Assembly: GCF_004193175.1 (NCBI RefSeq)
Contig: NZ_SAUH01000001.1
Span: 5,117,501 to 5,181,500 of the forward strand
Reading direction: 5' to 3'
Origin: Streptomyces sp. RFCAC02
Lineage (GTDB): Bacteria > Actinomycetota > Actinomycetes > Streptomycetales > Streptomycetaceae
DNA length: 64,000 bases
Position 1 is the first letter of the stretch. Every line of letters starts with the position of its first letter. The notes under the pieces were generated by a model. The model saw only the letters and a program-made list of their open reading frames with translations. It was not told where the DNA came from and made no database searches. Position numbers and translations under genes: made by a program. Of this stretch, positions 57,187 to 64,000 are shown in pieces.

Positions 57187-58296
57187 TCAGGCGGCGGCCG
57201 GCAGGGAGCCCGCCTCCCGCGCGAGCGCGGTCAGGCGGGACACGGCGCGCAGGTACTTCTTGCGGTAGCCGCCGTTCAGCATCTCGGGGGAGAACAGCCG
57301 GTCGAACGGCACGCCGGACGCCAGGACCGGCAGTTCGCGGTCGTAGAGCCGGTCGGCGAGCACCACGAGCCGCAGCGCCGTGCTCTGGTCGGGAACGGGC
57401 CGGACGTCCGTCAGGCAGACGGCCGTCACCCCGTCGCACATCGCGCCGTAGCGGCTCGGGTGGACCCGGGCCAGGTGGTCGAGGAGGGCGCCGAAGTCGT
57501 CCAGCGTGGCGCCCGGCGTCGCCCGCGCCACCGCCGTCACCTCGGCGTCGGACCGCGGCTCGGGGGCCTTCGGCAGCCCGCGGTGCCGGTAGTCCTCGCC
57601 GTCGATGCGCAGGGTGCGGAACTGAGCGGCCAGGCCCTGGATCTCCCGCAGGAAGTCGGCCGCGGCGAACCGGCCCTCGCCGAGCTTGCCCGGCAGCGTG
57701 TTGGACGTGGCCGCGAGCGCGACCCCCTCGTCCACCAGCCGCGACAGCAGCGACGACACGAGCACGGTGTCGCCCGGGTCGTCCAGCTCGAACTCGTCGA
57801 TGCACAGCAGCCGGTGGCCCGCGAGCGTGGCCACGGTCTGCTGGAAGCCGAGCGCGCCGACGAGGTTCGTCAGCTCCACGAACGTGCCGAACGCCTTCCG
57901 CTCCGGCGGCGCCGGGACCGCGTGCCACAGGGAGGCCAGCAGGTGCGTCTTGCCGACGCCGTACCCGCCGTCGAGGTAGACACCGCGCGGCTGCGGGGCC
58001 GCGGCGGGGCGGCGCGCGCGGCGCCACAGACCGCGGCGGGCGGGCGGCTGCCCGGCGTCGCCCCCGAGGGAGGACGCGAACTCGCCCAGCGTCTTCACCG
58101 CGGCGTGCTGGCTCGGCTGCGAGGCGTCGGGTATGTAGGTGTCGAAACGGGCCGAGCCGAACCGCGGCGGCGGCACCAGCTCGGCCACCAGGCGCTCGGG
58201 CGGCACCCGGGGCTCCCGCTCGGTGAGGGCGGCCGGGTCGCCGGACGGGCCGCCGGAGCCCGGTCCGTTCGCTGGGGGCGTGGTGCTGGCTGACAC
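57187..58296 (-). CDS. zapE: ZapE/AFG1-like ATPase
   Basis: A 369-residue P-loop ATPase: Walker A GGYGVGKTHLL, Walker B LLCIDEFELDD, and ATSNTLPGKLGEGRF sensor segment, then a C-terminal region conserved in the AFG1 family (RIDGEDYRHRGL). In E. coli ZapE acts at the division site. Start GTG 58296, close to GGGAG. It is convergent with the kinase gene. Confidence 0.87.
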   Translation of the reverse strand: MSASTTPPANGPGSGGPSGDPAALTEREPRVPPERLVAELVPPPRFGSARFDTYIPDASQPSQHAAVKTLGEFASSLGGDAGQPPARRGLWRRARRPAAAPQPRGVYLDGGYGVGKTHLLASLWHAVPAPPERKAFGTFVELTNLVGALGFQQTVATLAGHRLLCIDEFELDDPGDTVLVSSLLSRLVDEGVALAATSNTLPGKLGEGRFAAADFLREIQGLAAQFRTLRIDGEDYRHRGLPKAPEPRSDAEVTAVARATPGATLDDFGALLDHLARVHPSRYGAMCDGVTAVCLTDVRPVPDQSTALRLVVLADRLYDRELPVLASGVPFDRLFSPEMLNGGYRKKYLRAVSRLTALAREAGSLPAAA

Positions 58297-58370
58297 AATC
58301 TCCCAGTCTACGTGCGCCCGATCGGCCCGGCCCCGGGGAGCCGGTGGGGCCGTGTGCCACACTGCGGCCC

Positions 58371-59141
58371 ATGCGACGCCTGTTCCCCGCCCCCCAGGAC
58401 CCGTCCGCCGCGGTGGACCGGGAGTGGGAGCTCACCGAGATCGCCGACGCCTACGCGTACCCCGCCGAGCACGCCGACGGCGGCTGGCTGCGCGCCAACA
58501 TGGTGTCGTCGCTCGACGGGGCCGCCCACCACGGCGGCCGCTCCAAGCCGCTGTCCGGCGCCGCCGACATGCGGATCTTCGGTGTCCTGCGGGCACTCGC
58601 CGACGTGGTGGTCGTCGGCGCCGAGACGGTCCGCGAGGAGGGGTACCGGCCCGCGCGGCAGCGTGCGGAGTTCACCGGGCGGCGGCGCGCCGCCGGGCAG
58701 ACGACGGTGCCGGCGATCGCGGTCGTGAGCGCGAGCCTGCACCTGGACTTCTCGCTGCCGCTGTTCACCGAGCCGGCCGTGCCGACGCTCGTCGTCACCG
58801 GCGCCAAGGCACCGGCCCACGGACTCGCGGCGGCCCGTACCGCCGGGGTCGAGGTGATCGTCGCCGGCGACGAGTCGGGCGCCGACCCTGTACGGCTCAA
58901 GCGCGCGCTGGCCGAGCGGGGCCACACCCGGCTGCTCACCGAGGGCGGCCCCCGGCTGCTGGGCCAGCTCGCCGCCGCTGGCGTGGTGGACGAACTGTGC
59001 CTCGCGACCTCGCCGCGCTACACCGTGGGCACCGCGCCGCGCCTCATGAGCGGCCCGGAGATCCCCGAGCCGCGGGACCTCGCGCTCACCGATCTGCTGG
59101 AGGACTCCGGTTTCCTGTTCGGGCGGTACCGGCGCGGCTGA
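58371..59141 (+). CDS. RibD C-terminal-domain pyrimidine reductase family protein
   Basis: A 256-residue protein of the DHFR-like RibD_C family: NMVSSLDGAAHHGGRS, ADVVVVGAETVREEGYRP and RLLTEGGPRLLGQLAAAGVV, with NADPH-binding positions. The deaminase half of RibD is absent, so it may be the reductase for another pathway or an unrelated reduction. Start ATG 58371; no strong ribosome-binding site. Confidence 0.85.
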   Translation: MRRLFPAPQDPSAAVDREWELTEIADAYAYPAEHADGGWLRANMVSSLDGAAHHGGRSKPLSGAADMRIFGVLRALADVVVVGAETVREEGYRPARQRAEFTGRRRAAGQTTVPAIAVVSASLHLDFSLPLFTEPAVPTLVVTGAKAPAHGLAAARTAGVEVIVAGDESGADPVRLKRALAERGHTRLLTEGGPRLLGQLAAAGVVDELCLATSPRYTVGTAPRLMSGPEIPEPRDLALTDLLEDSGFLFGRYRRG

Positions 59142-59395
59142 CGCGGCTCCACCCGGGCGGGGGAAATCACCCGGACGGCCGTTGACTCGCCGGGGGGTAT
59201 CCCGGGTACACGCACGGTGCTCAGCGGGCCGCGGTGGCGGACGACCGGCGGGGGGCGTGCCGTCAAGCCCCCGGAACCGGGCGTTCCGCTTATCCGCCCC
59301 TGGGCAGACTGAACAACGCGACGCCCCGCGCGCACCCGGCGAAGGATGGTTTCTGCCGGGGTACGGGGGGCACGGCCGAGACGAAGGGCGCTCCC

Positions 59396-59881
59396 ATGGT
59401 CACTACAGTTCTGATGATCGAGAAGGCCATCGCGCCCGCCGACGTGGACCTCGTCACCACCCTCCACGAGGACGAGCGGCAGTCGTTCGTGGTGCTGATG
59501 CAGCCGCGCGGCGACCAGGACCAGCTCCTGCGCGCGCTCGACGACGTGGCGGTCGGCCAGCTCGCCGGCGCCGTGCACGAGGCGGACCTCACCGAGGGCA
59601 CGACCGTCGAGGAGGACGGCGAGGAGCCCACCACCGCGCAGCACGCCCTCGACCTGACGCTGCGCGCCCTGCGCGCGGCCGGCACCGAGGCGGTGGGGCG
59701 GCTCGCGGGCGACAAGCCGCTCGACGCGCTCACGGCCGTCGTGCGGGAGACGAACGCCGACGAGGTGGTGGTCCTGACCGCGCCGCACTACGTGGAGGAG
59801 CTGTTCCACCGCGACTGGGCGTCCCGCGCCCGCCACAAGGTCGGGGTGCCCGTGCTGCGGCTCTTCGCACACACCGCCTGA
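59396..59881 (+). CDS. Hypothetical protein upstream of murC
   Basis: A 161-residue protein, strongly acidic, with an alternating hydrophobic pattern (VVVLTAPHYVEELFHRDWA) that recalls UspA-like or similar alpha/beta folds. The end (ARHKVGVPVLRLFAHTA) is conserved in many Streptomyces near murC/msrB, from memory. No function known. Start ATG 59396 after AAGGGCG. Confidence 0.68.
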   Translation: MVTTVLMIEKAIAPADVDLVTTLHEDERQSFVVLMQPRGDQDQLLRALDDVAVGQLAGAVHEADLTEGTTVEEDGEEPTTAQHALDLTLRALRAAGTEAVGRLAGDKPLDALTAVVRETNADEVVVLTAPHYVEELFHRDWASRARHKVGVPVLRLFAHTA

Positions 59882-59976
59882 CGGGCGGCGTCGGCCGACG
59901 CGGTCCGGGACGGCCGGGGTGCGACAATCAGTGACCACGCCCGAGCAGGCACCTCCCCCGATCAGGAGAGACGCGC

Positions 59977-61380
59977 ATGACACCGGCCATCCCGCCCGCG
60001 ATGGAACGGCCCCACTTCGTCGGCATCGGCGGCGCCGGGATGTCCGGCATCGCGAAGATCCTGGCCCGCCGCGGCGCCACCGTCACCGGCAGTGACAGCC
60101 GGGAGTCCGCGACGGCGACCGCCCTGCGCTCGGCCGGCGCCACCGTCCGTATCGGGCACGCCGCGGAGCACCTCCCGCCCGACGCCACCTCCGTCGTCGT
60201 CTCCAGCGCCATCAGGCCCGACAACCCGGAGCTGGCCGAGGCCGCCCGCCGCGGCCTGCCGGTCGTGCACCGCTCCGCCGCCCTGGCCGCGCTGATGGAG
60301 GGCCGGCGGGCCGTCGCCGTCGCCGGGACGCACGGCAAGACCACGACGACCTCGATGCTGGCCGTCGCGCTCACCGCCCTCGGGCTCACCCCCTCGTACG
60401 CCATCGGCGGCGACCTGGACGCGCCGGGGTCGAACGCCGAGCATGGTGACGGCGACCTGTTCGTGGCGGAGGCGGACGAGAGCGACCGCAGCTTCCTGCG
60501 GTACGCGCCGGAGGTCGCCATCGTCCTCAACGTCGAGCTGGACCACCACGCGAACTACGCGTCCATCGACGAGATCCACGAGGCGTTCGAGCAGTTCGCC
60601 GACCGCGTCGTCCCCGGCGGCACCCTCGTCGTCAACGCGGACCAGGCCGGTGCCCGCGACCTGACCGCCCGCCTCACCGCGCGCGGCGGCGGGCCGCGTC
60701 TGGTCACCTACGGCGAGACGCCCGACGCCGACGTGACGATCGTCCGCGTCGCGCCGGCCGGCCTGACCAGCGACGTCACGGTCGTCCTGGACGGCAGGGA
60801 GCTGACGTTCCGCGTCGCCGTGCCGGGCCGCCACTACGCCCACAACGCCGTCGCCGCCCTCGCCGCCGGGGTCGCCGCCGGCGTGCCGGCCGAGGCGCTG
60901 GCCGACGCCCTCGGCTCCTACACGGGCGTCCGCCGCCGCCTCCAGCTCATCGGCGAGGCCGAGGGCGTCCAGGTCATCGACTCCTACGCCCACCACCCGA
61001 CCGAGATGACCGCCGACATCGAGGCGCTGCGCGGCGCGGTCTCCGGGGCCGCCGGGCGGGTGCTGATCGTCTTCCAGCCTCACCTGTTCAGCCGAACGAG
61101 GGAGCTGGGCGCCGAGATGGGCCGCGCCCTCGCCCTCGCCGACGCGGCCCTCGTGCTGGACATCTATCCGGCCCGCGAGGACCCGCTGCCCGGCGTCACC
61201 AGCGACCTGGTCATCGACGCGGCCCGCGCGCTGGGCGCCGACGTGCGCGCCGAGCACGACCGGGACGCGGCGACCGGCGCGGTCGCGGGAATGGCGAAGC
61301 CGGGTGACCTTGTTGTCACCATGGGCGCGGGTGACGTGACCGAGCTCGGCACGCGCGTTCTCGCCCGGCTCACCGCGTAA
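59977..61380 (+). CDS. murC: UDP-N-acetylmuramate--L-alanine ligase
   Basis: The 467-residue Mur ligase has the N-terminal GIGGAGMSGIAKILARRG, the ATP loop AGTHGKTTTTSMLA, EADESDRSFL and DSYAHHPTEM. It adds L-Ala to UDP-MurNAc in peptidoglycan synthesis. It stands apart from the dcw cluster, as in other streptomycetes. Start ATG 59977 after AGGAGAG. Confidence 0.93.
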   Translation: MTPAIPPAMERPHFVGIGGAGMSGIAKILARRGATVTGSDSRESATATALRSAGATVRIGHAAEHLPPDATSVVVSSAIRPDNPELAEAARRGLPVVHRSAALAALMEGRRAVAVAGTHGKTTTTSMLAVALTALGLTPSYAIGGDLDAPGSNAEHGDGDLFVAEADESDRSFLRYAPEVAIVLNVELDHHANYASIDEIHEAFEQFADRVVPGGTLVVNADQAGARDLTARLTARGGGPRLVTYGETPDADVTIVRVAPAGLTSDVTVVLDGRELTFRVAVPGRHYAHNAVAALAAGVAAGVPAEALADALGSYTGVRRRLQLIGEAEGVQVIDSYAHHPTEMTADIEALRGAVSGAAGRVLIVFQPHLFSRTRELGAEMGRALALADAALVLDIYPAREDPLPGVTSDLVIDAARALGADVRAEHDRDAATGAVAGMAKPGDLVVTMGAGDVTELGTRVLARLTA

Positions 61381-61396
61381 GTGAAGGAGAAGTCCC

Positions 61397-61813
61397 GTGG
61401 AGTTCAAGGTCCACAAGTCCGACGACGAATGGCGCCGGGAGCTCAGCCCGGAGGAGTACCACGTGCTGCGCGAGGCGGGCACGGAGCGGGCCTTCACCGG
61501 TGAGTACACCGACACGAAGACCGTCGGGGTCTACAACTGCCGGGCGTGCGGCGTCGAGCTGTTCCGCTCGGGCGAGAAGTTCGAGTCGCACTGCGGGTGG
61601 CCGTCGTTCTACGACCCGGCGGACACCGACGCCGTGGTGACCCGGGCGGACCACTCGCTGCCGGGCCGGCCGCGCACCGAGGTGCTGTGCGCCAACTGCG
61701 GCTCGCACCTCGGGCACGTCTTCGAGGGCGAGGGCTACAACACGCCCACCGACCTGCGGTACTGCATCAACTCCATCGCCATCCGTCTCGACCCGCAGGA
61801 GCCGGCCGCCTGA
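61397..61813 (+). CDS. msrB: Peptide methionine-(R)-S-oxide reductase
   Basis: A 138-residue protein with the zinc pairs CRAC and CANC, the FESHCGWPSF region and the catalytic Cys in LRYCINSIAI. MsrB reduces methionine-R-sulfoxide in proteins. Start GTG 61397, 14 bases after the murC stop, AAGGAGA upstream: it is cotranscribed with murC. Its 3' end overlaps the convergent PfkB gene by 47 bases. Confidence 0.93.
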   Translation: MEFKVHKSDDEWRRELSPEEYHVLREAGTERAFTGEYTDTKTVGVYNCRACGVELFRSGEKFESHCGWPSFYDPADTDAVVTRADHSLPGRPRTEVLCANCGSHLGHVFEGEGYNTPTDLRYCINSIAIRLDPQEPAA

Positions 61814-62753
61814 CGGCCCCCGGCTCCGCCGGCAGAGCCCTCACCGCCGTGGCGAGCGCCGCGGCGGTGAGGTGCGTCTCGGCCGTGCCGTGCCGGGTGC
61901 AGGCGTACGCGCCGGCGACGAGCCCCGCCCGTACGCAGGCGTCCGTGCCGCCGCCGTCGAGCCGGGTGTGCAGCCACGCGGCGACGAACGCGTCGCCCGC
62001 GCCGTTGCTGTCCACCACCGGATCGGGCGGCACGACGGCCGGGACGCTCCGCACCGCGCCGTCCCGGCCGAGGACGTGGCAGCCGTGCGCCCCGTCCATC
62101 GCCACCACCTGCCGTGCCCTGCCGCGCCGCAGGACGGCGCGCATCACGTCCCCGGTGCGGCCGCCGAGGGCCGCGGTGCTGAGGAACACCAGGTCGGGGT
62201 GGAACGCCCACGGGTGCGCCCGCTCGTCGTCGCCGTCCCAGTCGTGGAGGTCCGTGGACAGGGGCACGCCGCGTCCGGCGAGCGCGGGCAGCAGGTCGCG
62301 GTTCATGGGGCTGCGGGTCAGGTGCACGTGACGCGCCCGCGCGGCGTGGGGCAGGACGGCGCCGGGCGGCATCAGCAGGTCCGGCGGGTGGCGGCCGTCG
62401 AAGAACGAGAAGCGGCGGCCCGCCGCGTCCACGAGGTTCACGCCGCGCGGGGTCCCGGCGGGGGCCGGGAGCGCGTCCACGGTGACGCCGGCCGCCGCGA
62501 ACCGGTCGCGCAGCAGCGCGCCCTGCGGGTCGTCGCCGATGAAGTCCACGAGCCGGACGCGCCGGTGCAGGGCGCGCAGCGCGAGCGCGACGGCCGTACC
62601 GGTGTGGCCGGCGACGTCCCGCACCGGCGGCACGAAGAGCGAGTCCCCCTCGGGGACGGCCAGGCCGGGGACCCGGACGATCGTGTCCACGCCGGTGCCG
62701 CCCACCACCAGCACGTCGTCCCCGCCGGGCCGCTCCCGCTCCGTGTCCGTCAC
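61767..62753 (-). CDS. PfkB-family carbohydrate kinase
   Basis: A 328-residue sugar kinase: early GGTGVDTIVRVPGL, substrate-binding DVAGHTGTAVALALRAL and the C-terminal PfkB signature DSNGAGDAFVAAWL with the catalytic Asp. The substrate is unknown. Its 3' end overlaps msrB. The start used is GTG at 62753; a GTG at 62783 is an alternative. Confidence 0.82.
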   Translation of the reverse strand: MTDTERERPGGDDVLVVGGTGVDTIVRVPGLAVPEGDSLFVPPVRDVAGHTGTAVALALRALHRRVRLVDFIGDDPQGALLRDRFAAAGVTVDALPAPAGTPRGVNLVDAAGRRFSFFDGRHPPDLLMPPGAVLPHAARARHVHLTRSPMNRDLLPALAGRGVPLSTDLHDWDGDDERAHPWAFHPDLVFLSTAALGGRTGDVMRAVLRRGRARQVVAMDGAHGCHVLGRDGAVRSVPAVVPPDPVVDSNGAGDAFVAAWLHTRLDGGGTDACVRAGLVAGAYACTRHGTAETHLTAAALATAVRALPAEPGAVRRPAPAGRDGWRWS

Positions 62754-62799
62754 GCGACCGATCGTAACCGTCCCCTCGGACACCGGGACCCGGGACCGG

Positions 62800-63342
62800 T
62801 CAGCCCGCCTTCGACCGGGTGGCGAGCATCTCCTGGTTCAGCCACCAGGTGCGGCCCCCGTCCGTGGACGCGTGGCCGGTCCAGCGGAAGGCGTCGGCGG
62901 AGATGTCGGTGAAACGCCAGCGGTTGAGGGTGCCGTCGGTCTCGGGCTCGCTCTCCAGGAGGATGTCCCGGCCGTCCCCGCCGCCGTGCAGCACGACGGT
63001 GACGCCGGTGACCGCGCCGAGCCAGTAGACGTGCCACGTGCCGGTGGCGGGGTCGGGGAAACGCAGGCTGGTCCCGATGCCCCGGACGCCCGGGGCGCCG
63101 GCTCCCGGGCCGTCGGTGCGCGGATAGGTGAGGACGTCCTGCACGGCGCGCCCGTCGAGGACCCAGCCGAAGGACCAGGTGCCGGGCCGCCGGGAGAGCA
63201 GCGTGCCGTCCTCGTCGTGGAAACGCACGTCCATGTCCCAGGTACCGACGAACTGGCCGAACAGGGAGAGGAGGCCGGTGTGGTCCGGGTGGGGGGCGTC
63301 GGCGGGCAGGTCGGCGAGGGCGTGGCCGGGTGCGGTGTTCAT
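62800..63342 (-). CDS. Hypothetical protein, lipocalin-like (DUF1579-like)
   Basis: A 180-residue protein with a beta-barrel-like pattern (FGQFVGTWDMDVRFHDEDG; WRFTDISADAFRWTGHAS) that resembles small calycin-like proteins. No signal peptide. Start ATG overlapping the stop of the upstream gene (ATGA at 63339-63342). Confidence 0.68.
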   Translation of the reverse strand: MNTAPGHALADLPADAPHPDHTGLLSLFGQFVGTWDMDVRFHDEDGTLLSRRPGTWSFGWVLDGRAVQDVLTYPRTDGPGAGAPGVRGIGTSLRFPDPATGTWHVYWLGAVTGVTVVLHGGGDGRDILLESEPETDGTLNRWRFTDISADAFRWTGHASTDGGRTWWLNQEMLATRSKAG

Positions 63343-63932
63343 GGGGCGCTCCGGGGCGGGTCGGGCGGGCCGCCGGCGCGTCGCCAGCCGCCGGGGTAGT
63401 CGATGACCAGTCCGTGGCCGTCCACGGTGAGGTCGGCCGTGAACGAGGCCGACCGGTAGCGGTACGCCGCCTGGGTTCCGCCGGTGGTGAGCCGCGTGTA
63501 CCGCTGGCCGACGGGGCGGACCTCCAGCGTGGGGACGGTCACGTAGGCCACGCGCAGGTCGGCCGTCGGCAGGGTGGCGGCGGCCAGCCGGTTGATGGGC
63601 AGCGTGTTGGTCAGCGGAGTGCAGGAGATGTCGACGTCCGTGCAGCCGGCCAGCTCCGGGAGCGGGCGGCCGTCTGCCCCGGTCCACGTGCCCCGGCCGT
63701 CGTGGGTGAGCGAGAGGTGGCGGTCGCCGCTCGGGCCGCTCACTCCCACGGACACGTGTCGCGGGTGCCCAGCCTCGTCCGTGGCCAGGTCGTAGCGCAC
63801 GTGCGCGGTGCCTTCGGGGAGGGCGTGCACCGCCACGCTGGCGGCGTGGGCCGTGCCGTCGCGGTCCCGGGTCCAGACGATGTGCTCGATCCCCGCCCAG
63901 CGCAGCGAGGTCCAGACGACTTCCGTGCGCAT
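63339..63932 (-). CDS. Putative glycolipid-binding family protein (PF06475-like)
   Basis: A 197-residue protein with the family pattern: GCTDVDISCTPLTNTLPINR, QRYTRLTTGG and SFTADLTVDGHGLVIDYPGG. It is cotranscribed with the lipocalin-like gene through an ATGA overlap. Start ATG 63932 after AAGGA; the AT-rich promoter region at 63950-63979 lies directly upstream. Confidence 0.75.
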   Translation of the reverse strand: MRTEVVWTSLRWAGIEHIVWTRDRDGTAHAASVAVHALPEGTAHVRYDLATDEAGHPRHVSVGVSGPSGDRHLSLTHDGRGTWTGADGRPLPELAGCTDVDISCTPLTNTLPINRLAAATLPTADLRVAYVTVPTLEVRPVGQRYTRLTTGGTQAAYRYRSASFTADLTVDGHGLVIDYPGGWRRAGGPPDPPRSAP

Positions 63933-63949
63933 GCCGTCCTTCCGTGGTC

Positions 63950-63979
63950 GTTAACCGGTGAATACTGTGGATAGTTAAC
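63950..63979 (-). promoter_or_regulatory. AT-rich promoter with paired GTTAAC palindromes
   Basis: GTTAAC occurs at 63950-63955 and 63974-63979, 24 bp apart, in the region before the glycolipid-binding gene. The regularity suggests a dimer-binding operator; a divergent regulator may start just beyond the window. Confidence 0.4.
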
Positions 63980-64000
63980 AACGGGGTCGCACGGTCGCGC

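Overview
The window is high-GC actinobacterial chromosome, almost certainly Streptomyces or a close relative. Coding is dense on both strands, GTG starts are frequent, and promoters and leaders look actinobacterial. Two development and nutrient regulators are recognisable: a whiI-like orphan response regulator carrying a sigma-WhiG-type promoter, and a rok7B7-like ROK regulator between chitobiose (ngcEFG) and xylose (xylFGH) transport operons. From memory, the gene order acnA - ngcEFG - rok7B7 - xylFGH - dxs - fadB/fadA - rnd - whiI - DUF3000 - hemE - hemG - hemQ - murC - msrB matches the conserved core of the Streptomyces coelicolor chromosome. The right-hand ~38 kb is therefore core genome and the left ~25 kb is more variable.

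Layout. 1-3748: right end of a RiPP operon (LanB-type dehydratase cut by the window edge, then two SpaB_C-fold proteins with 4-nt overlaps), in the order seen in thiopeptide clusters. 4144-14023: accessory genes (unknown protein, PucR regulator, HSL-type esterase coupled to a two-gene ABC exporter, NAD(P)-binding reductase, large SMI1/WD40-like unknown). 14152-17233: anti-sigma-type ATPase divergent from an XRE/TPR regulator, followed by an APH-family kinase. 17357-21434: small proteins, an unusual HTH-MurA fusion, and a DUF1648/GntR pair. 21954-25590: class F sortase with a DUF4142 surface protein, a DUF1028 gene broken by a miniature transposable element, a GNAT, and a frameshifted XRE-cupin gene. 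25829-38952: aconitase (one-base frameshift), ngcEFG, rok7B7, xylFGH and dxs. 38977-46402 (minus strand): VOC protein, NYN nuclease, fadB, fadA, rnd, whiI, DUF3000. 46458-51039: second copy of the miniature element, then hemE, DUF4349 lipoprotein, hemG/cgoX and hemQ/chdC, which fit the coproporphyrin-dependent heme route. 51068-53288: a candidate multinuclear iron oxidase (DUF692/MNIO) cassette whose probable substrate is a membrane protein with a Cys/Gly-rich tail. 53385-55707: GNAT, a toxin-antitoxin pair and small unknowns. 55792-63932: Ser/Thr kinase, zapE-like ATPase, RibD-like reductase, murC, msrB, PfkB kinase and a two-gene unknown operon with an AT-rich promoter.

Main points for a second look: the MNIO cassette at 51-53 kb; the related ~163-bp miniature inverted-repeat elements at 24078-24240 (inside DUF1028) and 46458-46621 (upstream of hemE); one-base homopolymer deletions in acnA and in the XRE-cupin gene, which more likely reflect sequence error than two real mutations; the HTH-MurA fusion with a palindrome just upstream of its start; a TTA (bldA) codon in the xylF signal peptide; and a near-consensus WhiG promoter before whiI. 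No rRNA, tRNA, CRISPR array or full-length insertion sequence was seen. Functional names rest on recognition of motifs and family patterns by eye, not on database searches.
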